Below, piece after piece: positions 34,001 to 49,000 of a DNA stretch of 64,000 bases (position 1 is the first letter of the stretch; each line of letters begins with the position of its first letter). The stretch spans positions 392,501 to 456,500 of the forward strand of contig JAIGNY010000456.1 in NCBI GenBank assembly GCA_020152595.1, given 5' to 3'. This stretch comes from Chiridota heheva (Eukaryota > Echinodermata > Holothuroidea > Apodida > Chiridotidae). Position numbers and translations under genes: made by a program. Below the pieces are notes generated by a model. It did no database searches. It saw nothing but the letters and a program-made list of their open reading frames with translations, and had not been told where the DNA came from.

Positions 34001-37000
34001 CACTTAAAATTACTCATCCATAAACAAACAAAACCTTCACTGTTAAATAACATCCTATTTGTAAATTATTACTTCGAGCCAAACAACGTTGACCACAGGG
34101 AAATACTTTTGTCCTTGTGTTGAGTGTGAAAGTCAGTGCAGCTGCAGTGAAATTTGTTTAATATCAATGTCAGATTATGACCATGGAAAGTGAGGTAAAG
34201 TGTGTGGAAATCCCTGGTGTAATTGCTAATTGCTTGTGCTGGATTGTGGTTTCTGTTGTGAGCAATATAGACCCCAACAGATTAGAGGTTTTGTCAGGGC
34301 TTAAGACACAAAATGTATTGCAAGGTTTAGACTTAATGTACAATAAATTGCGCAAATTGTATTGTATTTTTGTAACATCACAACAAGAAAGCTTATGAAT
34401 TTCATTATGTTAACCTATTGTTTTTCTATCCAAAATCAATGTAATTTGAATGGGAGCAGTTGCATATGAACTGTCAGTATATGATAGAGGAATATTAATG
34501 AAACACATTGGTGTGAAAATGAAGTTGATATCTTATTCCGTCTTGGAGCATTTCAAAGATTTCACCAGTGTGCAGAAAAGTGACCTTGCAGTGTAAAGTG
34601 GGATGTCATAATTGCAGATCTAAAATAATTCCTCCGATAAACAAAGTTGGACTGATTACCTTCGCCAACTAAGTTGGAGTAGGGTTAGGTTTTCGCCTCT
34701 GTTTGTTTGTTTGTCTGTTTGTTTGTCATCAAGATATCTCAAGAACTGATGACTGGATTTTGATTAAATTTGGTGTGTGGTCTTGTTACTGCTTCAGAAA
34801 GAAATGATTACAATTTTGGACATATTGGAACAGGGCAGGGCAGACATAAATGGGTGGGTTTTTTTTAGGATGAGATCTGTCAAGACTTGGTTAAAACTTT
34901 CAATGAAATGTGCTGAACAAGAAACTCATGCTCTGAATGAAAATCAAAAAGATCCATTAACCCTTAGAACATTAAATCAAGTGGTTGGGTATCAAGCAAA
35001 ATGATACAAATTGGTTTTTTATAAAAGAAAATGATGCAATGTGAATCTTGTCTGAAAAGGAACTTAAACAATGAATGCTTAGCCTGAATAAAGGTGAAAA
35101 CAATGATATGGCCTTGGAAGAAATCAGTCAGAGGGGAGTAGATAACCCTGAAGTGTTTAGAATGCAAATAGGCAATATTGATTAAAAGTGAGGAAGAGAT
35201 TATGTGGGGATAAATTTTAGTGGGTCTAAGATTCCTGAGAAAGATGGGGGAAGGGGGGGGAAGGGGGGGAAGGGGGAGGGGGGAAGGGGGAAGGGTGGGG
35301 GGAAAGGGGGGAAAAGGGGGCAGGGGGTGAACTTGACAAAAATATTAAGCATATTGATTAGGCCATATTGGAAATGCAGGCAGATGGAAAGAGGCAAAAA
35401 TTGTGGTTTTGTATGTAAATTGTAGTTTTGTATTGTAAAGAAAATGTAGTTTTGTATTGTAAAGAAAATGTAGTTTTGTATTGTAAAGAAAATGTATTTC
35501 TTTGAAAATGAATTGCTCTTTCTAAATCATTGGAAATATTTTTTTGTTTGATGATAGAGATGTACTTTACAAGAACGCTTGGTATGTCTGCTCATGGTCA
35601 CACTCTAAACAAAAGAACAATATTGTTTAGTGCTGTCATTAGAGCTGTGATCGTTTAGCATGTACACGCTACACGCTCACAAATCTTGTAAACGTTTACT
35701 AAATACTTCATTGCGAGTAATCGTTTTTCAGTGTCTTACCGTTGAAAATCAATATTCATGATTCAAATCACACACAAATTTGGCTGACAAAATTCCAATC
35801 AATGACTTTTTACAAACTGTAAACCCGATTAGCATAATCCTTTTTAAATGTGCGAATCACAAATGCGCAGTAATCACCAATGAATGGGGATATTGTGCAC
35901 TTTGATTTCGCCGAAATCTGAGTAATTTAACTTGTAAAATGCACCGCGAATGTGCAGCAGTAAACAGTGAAACTAACAATAGGCCTAACGTTAAGCCATA
36001 AGACTTTAAATCCCACGCAATCAAGGCCCGTTTTACAAGCTGTTAAATCGACCAAAAAACACTTGAAAAATACTTGAATCGTAAAAATCAGTACATTTAC
36101 ATGTAAATATTACCTGATGAGTCAAATAAATTTTGCAAGAAAGAAAAAATATTGCATAATAAACAAACAGAAAAAGGTTTTAACAGAGCTGAAATGCTGC
36201 ATGCTATCGCAAAGATGGCGGCAATTTTTCGAGAGGACTGATATTTCAGAACTTCCTGGTGGTGGTGGCGTAGTTTTAAAATGTTTTACGGCGAGGTATA
36301 TCATAGGCCTATTGTGCAAGATTTTCACAGAAGAACTTTGAAAGCCGTAGCGAATAGGATGAAAAAGTTACGTGATGTTGAGTTTAAATGACATTGAAAG
36401 GAAGTTATCTGTTCTTTCTAAACTGAATTTCCATGCATATTTTCCATAAAAATGATCATTTATACTGTAGAAGTAAACTTATTACGATTTGGAAAGCAAA
36501 ACTCAGCGTCTATTTGGGCAATGAAGTCAGTACTTTTTCTAAATGGTTATGCGATTTTTTACTTCGCCTTGTAGTTTTGGAGCAATTTTGGTGTATTTCC
36601 TAAAATAATTGTACTAAACGCGTGTACACGATACACGCTCGTTTTTTTTGGCGTGTACACGTTTACTAAAATCCCTAAACGGTCACAGCTCTAGCTGTCA
36701 TGACATGTCAATTATCGTGATATCTCTTTTCCCACAACATAAAATATGCCTCTCGTGACATATTGCGATGCCAAAAACTTAATACTCACCTAAGAAATTT
36801 CGCGCAACTAGGCTAGGCTACTTCATACATTGCAATTCTAACGTTACGATATTAAATCTAAGTCAAGTTTAGGCCATTAAAAATGTGCAAAAATATCGTG
36901 AAACATGAAAAAAAATGTAAAAAATTGTGCTCTGTCACGTTCCGATATGAGCTGGCAAAAAGAATGAAAAATTGGCCCAGAACATGCCTCTTATTCATGG

Positions 37001-40000
37001 TCACGTTGACTGAATTACCAAACACGTGCCTGATGCGTGATGAACGTAATAGTCATGCGATCATGTCGTCTGCTAGATCTGCAAATCATTTTTTCTTGCG
37101 TTCATCATAAAAGAAGTAACGTTAGTGATATTAGCAATTTGTGTCTTGAGTCAGTGTTTTTGAAAAGTATCACGATATTTTTCTCCACGATAATTGATAC
37201 GTAATAGAGCCATGTCGTGACAGCACTAATATTGCTGAAGAATTACAAAATAAATATCTTGGATCTGCCAACTTCGCAGGGTAGCGGGGGATATTTACGA
37301 AAGTTATACTTATCTTCCATGCTATAAACATGTAATCTGGTCCCATGACCCGATTCAATCGCTTTTCTAACCGAAATGAAAAATAACGTAGTTACTACCC
37401 GACCCCTGACCCCCATTGTACTGTCTATAATCCCTCACTTCTTTTCAGCGCGTTGTAGCAACAACATCGCTAAGCCTGGTCTGAAATTCCCATCTAGAAT
37501 TTCACCTTTTTCATTCGTTTGTTTAGTGTAGGTCTACCTCGGGCAGTTAACAAGCTCCTTATACCTGTTGTCAAGACTCCAAGGTAAGATAAGGTGGCCT
37601 TAGGCCCAAGGCAAATCTGACATCCGACTTGCAGGACTTCTCCATACAATTTGCACTATTTAAGTTTTTCCATTACCCCGCACAAAGTGAGAAGCATAAA
37701 CGGGAGACCATTTACTTTTCAACACACTGGCAAAGTCTTTGAAATGTAATCACTCCTATAAAATGGTATCAAATATCCCCATGGTTTTTACATCAATTTG
37801 ATTATTCAAAGAATTAGTTCAGTGGTCAAGTATGTCCATCTTATATGAAAGAGCAGTCCAAAAGAAACAAAATGGTGAAGATTTGTTCCTTTTGAAGTCC
37901 TCTTTCATTTAAGATGGACATGCTTGACCCCTGAACTAATCCTTTAACGGAATAAGATTTTGAATGCTTTCCTCACCATTTTGTTTCTTTTGAAGTCCTC
38001 TTTCATATAAGATAGTCTTGCTAAACCACTGAACTAATCCTTTAATGGAATAAGATTTTTGAATGCTTTCTTCACCATTTTGTTTCCTTTGAAGTCCTCT
38101 TTTATATAAGATGAACTTGCTTGACCCCTGAACTAATCCTTTAATCCTTTATCATATAATGGAAATGAAAATTGATGCAAATATTCCTTTAAATAAGTAA
38201 CAGGTGCCACTACTACACAAAATATGAGTATACAATATATATATAGCTTCTTACTTTGGATTATGTGCCATGGACTGTGATATATGATACCCATGAGGTG
38301 GTGATGCCATCTGTTGACCTGGTGAACCTTGTGGAAAGCTGGGCATATTTCTTCCACCCTGTTGCATCCCATACGGACCTCTCTGGCTGGGGTGTTCCGC
38401 TATGGGATGGGGCATGGACTGGGGTCGTTGCTGCTGTACAGAATGTGGTTGGAGGTGCTGGTGCTGGTTTGGTGGGTGCACTGGGAAGGGTAAAGGACCC
38501 CGGGGTGGGGGTTGATAGAACTGGCCTGGTGTCATGAACCTGTGGAGAACAAATAGAGTATGCAAAATCATGAAAACAGAAAAAAATATAACTGTATAAT
38601 CAGCAGGAATCAATACAAAAAAAATATATAACATACACTAATAATTAACTACAGTATGAATTCCACCAGTGTTCACACTACTTTTCAAAATTTGTGGGGG
38701 CTTTTCTCCTTTCAAAAATGGGGCTTTCTTTTGGGAAAAAATATATTTAAAAAATACCAAAAATGGGCCAAATTTGGCTGGAAAAGGCCAAATTTGGCAT
38801 TTCCTAAGACAAATTTGGCATTTTTCTGGCCAAGCTTTTTTTGGGGGCGGGAAATTACCTTCAATTATTTTTAAGAGGGAAATTTGATAATGTGTGGGAA
38901 TCCCGCAACTTAATGTGAACATTAAATTCCACACATATTGGACAGAATGAAAAGCTTATTTCTATGCTGTGTAAATACCTTTACTACAATTGAACAAAAT
39001 ATCCGCCGTATGGAGGATTTCAGAAAGCTTATCTTCCTGCATGTCAAAAACCGCAACCATTTCTGAGATATTAGCCCTGTCTGAACTTTCTGCTTCGCTG
39101 ATTCACTAAAAGGATCTATTGTTAACCAGCTTCATCTCACAAGTGCAGTATATTTGCTTGCCATATTAGTTCAGGATAGTGAAGCAGAAAGCTTACTGAG
39201 CAACAATAATTGGCTGTTTTATTGGCATTTAAGAATTCAAGGATTTGTCTGGAGTGGGCATGCTTTATATGTAATTGATGCAGTGAAGTTGTCGAAATAT
39301 TTTCAACACAGAGCCTAACGGCCTTTCACCTCATGTGTGTAGCCCGACTACTGGATTATTCAGAGAACAGGCTTGTATTTGAGATAAACCATATCTATCA
39401 TAAACAAGAGATGTTACTGGATTATTCAGAGAACAGGCTTGTATTTGAGATAAACCATATCTATCATAAACAAGAGATGTTAGAGTGACAGCAAGCTCGA
39501 CTACTGGATTATTCAGAGAACAGGCTTGTATTTGAAATAAACCATATCTATCATAAACAAGAGATGTTAGAGTGACAGCAAGCTTGACTGCTGGAATATT
39601 CAGAGAACAGGCTTGTAGATAGTAACATGATGAGATGGGGCTAGTTGGAAATCATTTAATTACAAATTACATAAGCTTTGGGAAGATGCACTTATATTAC
39701 TCTTTGTTTTAAATCTTAATCAGCAAAATACAATAAGTATTAAAACATCTAAAACCACACGTGAAAGAGGAAAATATTATCTATACCTATTATCTATTAT
39801 ATCTATGTACAAAAAATCTATATATTCTAAATATTATCAAAGAATATTTTGTCATCCCACACAGTAACCCTAAAAACATCCATGTAATTAATTTATCATT
39901 ATGGCTTTAATTTTTTTGACAAATATTGTTATTGTAGAAATAACAAAATTCATATCTTTTCTTGTCGCGATCAGGGCCATCGAGAGAGGGGTCAGCGAGG

Positions 40001-43000
40001 CTACAGCCCCAGGGCCTGGGCCATTTGGGGGCCCGGGGAAAATATGAGAAAAAATAGTATTACTCCTTTTGTAGCCTACGTAAGCACTACTACAGAGGCG
40101 CTTTTTTTTTTTTTTTTTTTTGGTGGATAATTAAAGAATTGTCCTCTCAGGGGCCCGTCCTGGCTCTCAACGGCCCTGGTCGTGATGTCACAAAATTTCA
40201 ATAAGGTTTGCATAATTCATTCAAATAAGGCCTGAAAATTAAGAATGCTGTAAGAAGGTCCATTTTAAACCAATTTTGATGAAATTTCTTCTCTTTTTCA
40301 TGGATTATAGCATATTTTCATGGTTCATATCATATTTTAATGCATTATAGCATATTTTCATGGATTATAGTATATTTTCATGAATTATAGCTTATTACAT
40401 GGATTATAGCATATTTTCATGGATTATGGCATGTTTTCATGGATTATAGCATATTTTCATAGATTATAGCATATTTCCATGGTCTATAGCATATTTTCAT
40501 GGATATTAGCATATTTTCCTGGATTATGGCATTTTTTCCTGGATTATGGCATATTTTCCTGGTTTATGGCATATTTCCCTGGATTATGGCATATTTCGTG
40601 TATTATGGCATATTTTCATGGATTATAGCATCTTTTCATGGATTATAGCATATTTCATGGATTATAGCATATTTTCATGGATATTTTCTTCCAATTGAGC
40701 TCACTTTTGCCTACCTGTCCATAGATCTTTAAGAGGCAGTGAACGACTTCAACTTTACAACATATTATGAAAGCACACACATACCTCATCTGATTGGGCC
40801 CATAAGGCGGCTGATTCTTTGCAAACGGTTGGACCGGATGAAAAGCGCTCGGCTGGGGTCCGTACTGATTGGGGCCCCTCATCTGTTGACCCTGAGGCAC
40901 TGGAAATGGGAAGCTCTGATTTGGGAGTTTGGCGGGCATTCCGTATAAGGAGGGGTGGGGTGGGACCACACCCCCTGATGATTGGTTCCCCATTGTATTT
41001 TGCAGCAAGGATGAAGGGTTTGTTTGCGATGTCCTGCTGCTTGAGTTGGGAGATTTTGCCGATTCTGTAAATAACAATGTGAAGAAATACGAGATAAGAA
41101 AATCAATATTTCTTGATATATCTATTTATATAAAATGAGGAGATTATCTGAATTATAAACTGTGTTTTCAACAAAACATTTGCAAATATAGTGATATTTG
41201 TGCTCATAAAAACCACTATGTAACAAGTGCTCACTATTTAAAGGATTAGTTCAGTGTTCAATCAAATTTATCGTTATGAAAGAGGACTTCAAGGAATACA
41301 AAATGGTTAAGAAACAACTTTAAGCCTTACTCTACCACATGGCAATATTATCGCCGTTTTAGGTGCCCCGTCTTTGGGCCCTGGCTCCCAGGAACAATTT
41401 CAAAAAAAGTGCTGGCAGAGTAAGGTTAATTAACCCGCAACAAGTGTGCCAAGTTGAAAATATATGCAGCATGGTCCCGGTGGGTGGCTGGCTCACCAGA
41501 TCACTGAAGCGGAACGACCCCGACTTTCCTGCTTGGAAGACAGAGGACCCTTCAATAATTAGCCTGTGCTTAATCCTTACTCTACCACGCAGCAATATTA
41601 TCGCCGTTTTGGGTGCCGTCTTTGGCCCCGCCTCCCAGGTGCATTTAAAAAAAAAGTGCTGGCAGAGTAAGGCTTAATATCTTATTCCATTAAGGAGATA
41701 ATCAAGTTTAAAGCTGTCTTTCTTTGTAAAAGTGACTGGTGTAGTAAGTCTACTATGGAATGTTGGCGCCTTCCTTCTTACATTCTGAACAATTGCTAAT
41801 GTATTTTAAAGAAAATTTCTACTATTTGAATTATTTTCCACCAACTTTCTTTCAATGGTAAATTATAATTACCTTTACTGGACTCTGTTTTACTACTTTA
41901 CTGACATATCCAATGGTTATTAAGCTGCAAAATCCCAAGACAAAAAATGATAGAATACATAAAGACTTTTAAGGAATCTGAGGCTGTAATGTCACAACTA
42001 GTCTGATTTTAGTCGTTTCTACACAAATGATACCAAACTTTAAACTTGAATATTTATTTAACTGAATAAGATTTTTGAACGCTTTCTTCACCCTTTTGTT
42101 TCTTTTGAAGTCCTCTTTTATATAAGATGGACTTGCTTGACCACTGAACTAATCCTTTGACAGAATAAGAATTTGGAATGCTTTCTTCACCCTTTTGTTT
42201 CTTTTGAAATCCTCTTTGATATAAGATGGACTTGCTTGACCACTGAACTAATCCTTTAAGAGAATAAGAATTTTAAATGCTTTCTTCACCATTTTGTTTC
42301 TTTTGAAATCCTCTTTCATATAAGATGGACTTGCTTAACCCCTGAACTAATCCTTTAACAGAATAAGAATTTTAAATGCTTTCTTGACCCTTTTGTTTCT
42401 TTTGAAATCCTCTTTAATATAAGATAGTCTTGCTTGACCACTGAACTAATCCTTTAACGGAATAAGATTTTTGAATGCTTTCTTCACCCTTCCGTTTCTT
42501 TTGAAGTCCTCTTTTATTTAAGATGGACTGGACTTGCTTGACCCCTGAACTAATCCTTTAAAGTCATCAAACATGGGAGATGTGATCTGTCAAATAGATT
42601 ACAATATGAGTAAAGATGCCAAAATATTGCAGGAAATCCTCAAATATAGTTACTAATTTCACCAAAGTGTATGAAAATGTGACAATGTTACCTGACCATG
42701 AATATATCACTCTAACAAATTAATAATTCAACAACAGGGCAATCCATGCAGTTGCTGACCTTACCTCACCTATTGAATGAATTGATATGCATTAATCATG
42801 ATGAAATAACCATCCTTACAAGGAATGGTCCATCAATCATTCATGGTTTTGCACAGTCCTCCCAAACATATAATGTATATTTATATTTAGGCTCAGCCAA
42901 GGACTAATCTGATTCGCATCACTGAACAGCAGTTATGTAGCTTGAGCCCCAGATGAATGACCTATTGTGTACAGTGTAACAGTAGCTAGTTGCTAACAAG

Positions 43001-46000
43001 TGAACTGTGAATAGACTATGAAGATGCTGTCAGTTTTAAGAGGGTATAAATTACCCGTGTTGTGTATGGTGAACAATAGCTGGTTGCTAGTCAATGAATT
43101 GTGAAGAGTCTCTCAGGTTGAATGGTGTGGATTACCCCTGATTTTGAGAAAATCGAGGGTTTCGGGTAGGAGGGGTCAAAGGGCTAAAAATTCTTAACGT
43201 GACTTATGAAACAGAAATGAAACCACAGCTTTACCTATGACCATCAAGTGAGATGTACCATCACATGTGGGACACACCTTCAAATAACCCTAAACCAACC
43301 CAATAGCAATTTTAAATTTCCCAAGAAACTTGACAATTTGGGGTTTTTTAAATACTTTTTTGCTTCCTTGGTGCTTATATAATGCAGAATCCCTAGGTAC
43401 TTTACACAACAAAACAAAATCCATACACAAATAATCCAACAATAGGTAAAAACACGAAAATAAAATAAATGAACACAAAACACTTACTATACATGCTGGA
43501 AGTGTTTCTCGAAGAGAAAAGTCTTCAGGTGTTTTATCAATGTAGGAACTCTTTCTGATTTCAAAGGGTAATCCATTCCACAGAGGTGGGCCGGCATGAT
43601 ATAAAGCTTGGTTCCCTACTTTCTATTTTGAAAGGAAAGTAACTGTACCAGTTTCATTCTCAATTATTTGACCTCCTGACTTCTGACCTTGATAAGAGAT
43701 GATACATCATGTGGAGGACACAACTTTACATCATCCTAACCATCCCCCCAGGTTTAAACCTTGTGCTATTTTTCTTTCTTTTCAGGAAACCCCACACAAA
43801 ATAATTTTATCCACCCACACAAATTTACATACAATACCATATTTCCATAAATGCTATATGCTGCAATAAGGTAAAAACTAATCTAAGACAGAGGGTAGTC
43901 CAGATGGGAACCACCCCACCCCTCCAAAAATACCAGTCAAACTCACCCATTATTTCCTGTAAAGAAATCTGCCTTCCATAAAGAGGCGTTCCATTGATCT
44001 GGGCTGGATTCCTGTCATCGCTATCATCCGCGTCTTGCGGTTGCGGAGACTTCTTGAATGATTCCAAGATGTGAGACAGATTCAGAATTTCACAAAGCTT
44101 CTCAGTGTCCCTCTGCGAAGAAGAATGAAGCAAGAAAACAGTTACACCAAGTGTTACACCAAGTTTACAGCTTGTGGTATACTTTGGGGTATTCAACAAC
44201 ACTTAAAGCATCATAATGCATCTAACCAACGCAAACTCTAGAGAGTTAGTCGTAGGTTATTCAATTCAATGCAAACAAGAGATCACACTAGATTACTTTG
44301 CAAGCATCAACCTACTTAGTTAAAACGGCAATGCTCAAAGATCAAAGAAAATTCATGTGTCTTTCCAGCAGTCAGGGCCATAATTCCTGACGGGAAGAAA
44401 AAGGCAGGGCGGGGAGGGAGGAGGCGGGGGCAGGTGGACTTGTCCCCTACTTTCAAACATGTTTTTTTAAATACCAACTTTACAATGTTGTCCCCTCACT
44501 TTTTAACATAAATGTACAAATGTACGTACAAGAGTTGCTTAGCCGCCTAAGCCTATACTGTTGTAATGGGGAAAATATCTCAAGCATTCAAATGTTTTGA
44601 CTGGAAATGTGCCAAAGTCATTAATGACTGAATTTTAGGGCAGTCACGATATGGGTAAATAAGATATCAGTTATCATGAACAAAAAATATCAAGATATAT
44701 CACCATATCGCGATATATCACCATATCGTGATATTTATCTTAAGATTATTAAATTTGAAAAACTGCTTAGGTTTTCAGCACGCAGATCTCATTTATCCTG
44801 AACAACCTAAGAGCTAGGGAAAGGAGTCATAAATGAATCAGATATGCTACAAAATTCCGTTAAGATCCTATTCAACAAACCTCTGTGGTGTAGTGGTTAG
44901 TGCTTTGTCCTCTCACCCGCATGTCCCGGGTTCGTATCCCGGTGGGTGTGCAACCAGTGAGTTCACAACTGGTTATCAAAGGCCGTGGCCGTCTTGATAT
45001 ATTGTCCACCACTGGATGCTTTCGGGACGTTAAACCTTGCTATGCTATGCTATTTGAAATGTTTATGAAATTCTGTTCCACAATTTTTGCTTTAATATAT
45101 AGTTTGCATGTGAAAATGGCATATCATGTTATGTTGAGCAGGGTATCTTTGTTATATTGGAAAAAGAAATATCACGATAATCTACATATCATTACACCTC
45201 ACTGTATTTACAGTGCACTAATTAACAAATTTAGCAAATATACAAAAATACAAATATCTGCAAAATTTTATTTTGCTAATGTTCCCTACGCATTTATAAG
45301 TAATCCTTACCTTGGCTTTTGAATTTGGCGTAAACCGTTCTTCTTCATCTTCAAAATCATCCCCTTTTCCTTCTTCAGGCTTCACCATTTCCTGATTTAA
45401 TTCGTTCTTACCCTCTCTTCCTTGACCCTTGACCTTCTCCTGCGCCATTTTCTGCATGGAATTGCTTGAATACTGATCCCAGTCATCCTCCACGCTAAAA
45501 TCGGAATCGGCGGGGGTCACATTCTCCACGCTTATGGGGATGGGACTTTCATCATTGGAGGAATTATTACCAATATTGACGACTGAGGGCGGGGCTTGAT
45601 TATTGAGGGCAGGGCTTGAATCCCTGGAGTGTTGAAGAGTCTTCCACAAATTGGCAAAATCATCCACCTCATTTCCGCCTCTGCTGGCCTGCGTCCTCCT
45701 TGGATCATTAGATGAAGCAGTCCTCGAGACATTTTGATTACGAGAAGACGAAGATGATGACTGATTTTGAGAAGATAGGTCGGCCAGGGCGTCATCATTC
45801 TCTGCTAATAGATCAGTTTTTGAATCGGTCCTCTCCTTCTTACGAAGGAGCCTGGTAGGTTTTCCGTCCTGCGATGAATTCATTTTAAGGACTGTTAGTT
45901 TCAGTGAGCCTGACGAAGCACCTCCTATGTCTTCAGCTCTTTGATTCCTGCCCGTGGATCTAGCATTTGATTGGCTGGAGTTCACCATGGATGCGAATGA

Positions 46001-49000
46001 TGGGACACCCTGAGATGAATTAGACTCTCCTCTCTGCTAATGTTGGAAAGAGAAAGAAAGTATAACAAAATACAACATAAAATGATGACTAAAACAGCTT
46101 TTGAGACTATACCCCCATACTCAATTTTACTCGGAATGATGCTTTTACACATGTAAAGAGAGTGCGTTGTATGAGGCTGCTTAACATATTAAAGGAGACA
46201 TAAATCATTATTTCATTAATAGACGATAAAATCTTAGCTGCCAAACACAGCAAGTCAAAATCTTATTCCTATCTCAAGTTATTTATGTTTGAAATCGACA
46301 AATAGGGCTGCCATTTTGTTCAATTCTGTATTGAAATATTGTGTATGATGACAATTTCCCCCAACAGGGACATTAGGATTATAATGTATTTCTTTATAAA
46401 TGTGATTAAAGTTTTTATTTCAAAATGATTAGACACAAAGTTTTAACAGCATCTTCTAAAAATTTCATGTGTACACAAAAAATTTCCTTGACCCTTACAA
46501 AAGAAAAACAATTTTCATCAGCTAGAAAGAAAAGTTGAGGTAGATTATAAAGAAATACAAAGCATTCCACCATCCTGCTGGGCTGATGACATCATAATCT
46601 GCATCTTTTAAAATCAAAATGGCAGCTCCCATGGTACTATTAAGTAGTAGTATTAAAGTTTTTAATAATTACAAAAAATGTGTTAAGATTGCTTCAAGAG
46701 TTATGAAACTTGGTCAGTACATTTGATATTTTCAATTCTATTATATGAAATAAGGATTATGTCAGGCTTAAAGTCTCCTTTAAGTCCCTTGCATCAGTGG
46801 TTAAAGGAATATTCCCATTGAATTTTATTTTAATGTATCTGATAGCAAAAAATTTAAGAAACAGATTGGTGAAAGAATCATGTTGACATCTCACTCCTAA
46901 AAGAAGTTCGTTGAACTTTTAAAGATTTTTCTTGCCTGCATAAAAATAATTTTTGCACCGAGTCTAAGTCATCATTATGATGTCATCACAGCACTTCCTG
47001 AGCTATTTTGTATGTATTTCTTTGAAAATTAATTGTATATTTTCTTAATAAATGCGAACATTTTTTAATAGAAATTATTAAGAATTTTATAGAACCACGT
47101 TTTCCGATCTGTTTATGTAACTCGTGTTTGCATTATTAAAAATTGAGGATTAGTTTTTAAAGAAATACATAACGTTTAGTACAGGAAGAGCTGTGATGAC
47201 ATTATAATGATGACTTAGACTCAGTACAAAAGTCATTTTTATGTGGGCAAGGAAAATCTTTAAAGTTCAAAAATTTCTTCTAGAAATGAGATATCAACTC
47301 GTTTCTTTTACCAATCTGTTTCTTTCATTGTCCACTATCACATATATTTAAATGAAATTCCATGGGAAAGCTGCAAAATGAAGTTCGGCGAGCAATTTTC
47401 TTAACAAAATTGACTAACACAAAGTGAAAGAAACATTTTGACCTATTTGTAGATCAAATGTCATCAGGGTTGAAAAAATACAAAAAGAGTCACTCACCAA
47501 ACATCGTAAGGCGGAATCAAGAGTAGCGAGTACCACAGTATATTATAATATTTCTACTCACCACAAATTTATTTTGCTTACCTATGGCGAACAGGAGAGT
47601 GGTTTTTCCAACCCTGGATGTCATCATAAAGCCTTACAGATATTAACTGAAAACTGATTGCAGGGGTGTTTCTATGCTTCTTAACCTTTACTCTACCCGC
47701 CTTTTTTGAAAACGCGCTTAGGAGGGAGGGGGGGGGGGGTGAAAGATTAAGCACCCAAAACGGCGATAATATCGCCATGTGATAAAGTAAGGGTTAAACA
47801 CAGGCTGATTACTGAAGGGTCCTGTCTTCCAAGTAGCAAGAGTTGGGCTCGTTCCTCTTCAGTGACCCAGTGGGCCGCCCACCAGGACCATGCTGCATAT
47901 ATTTTCAAGTTGGCACACTTGTTGCAGGTTGATTAACCCTTGCTCCACCAGCACTTTTTTTTAAACGTGCTTGGGAGGCGGGGTGAAAGATGGGGCACCC
48001 AAAACGGCGTGGTAGAGTAAGGGTTAAAGCAACATTTGCGACATCAAATCATGTCCCACAAAAGCAATTTGCTCTATAATTTGAACACAAGAGCACTTTA
48101 AACAATTTTTCCAGTACCATAGGAAAGCCTAAATTGTAAACTTAATTGTATGTATGTAAAAAATCAAAATAATTCACAGGATTTGTTTCTGGTCTGATTT
48201 TCTAAATAAATTGTTCAGTGTACAACACCTTTAACCCCCCCACTCTACCAGCACTTTTTTGAAAATGCGCTTGAAAGGCGGGGTGAAAAATTTGGCCATC
48301 AAAACGGCCATAATATCGCAATGGTGCACCCAAAATGGTGATAATATTGCCGCATGGTAGAGTAAGGGTTAAAGGATTACTTCAGTGGTCAAGCATGTTC
48401 ATCTTATATAAAAGAGGACTTCAAAAGAAACAAAATGGTGAAAAAAGTGTTTAAAAACTTATTCCGTTAAGGAAATATTCAAGTTGAAAGCTGTATCTGC
48501 CCTGTGTAGAAATGACTGGTGTAGTAAGTCTACTATGGAAAGTTAAATTTTCATCCTCACATTCTTAACAATTGTTAATGTTTTTTAAAGAAAGTAAATT
48601 TCATTTTTCACTATTTAAATTATTTTTTCACAAACTTTCTTCACGTGGCATATATAAATACCTTTCCTACATTCAGTTTTACTACTTTGTTAACAAATCC
48701 CATGGTTTTTAAGCCACAAAATCGCATGACAAAATATGATAGATTACTTAAAGATGTTGAGAAATCTAAGGCCATGACATCACAACTACTCTGATTTTAG
48801 TCATTTCTACACAAATGATACCAAACTTTAAACTTGAATATCTCCTTAACAGAATAAGATTTTTGAATGCTTTCTTCACCATTTTGTTTCTTTTGAAGTC
48901 CTCTTTCATATACAATAGACTTGCTTGATCCCTTTAATACAATAACCCCATCCCTACTTTAATTGGTTTTCTGCAGCGTCCACATTCTACCTCTACCTCA

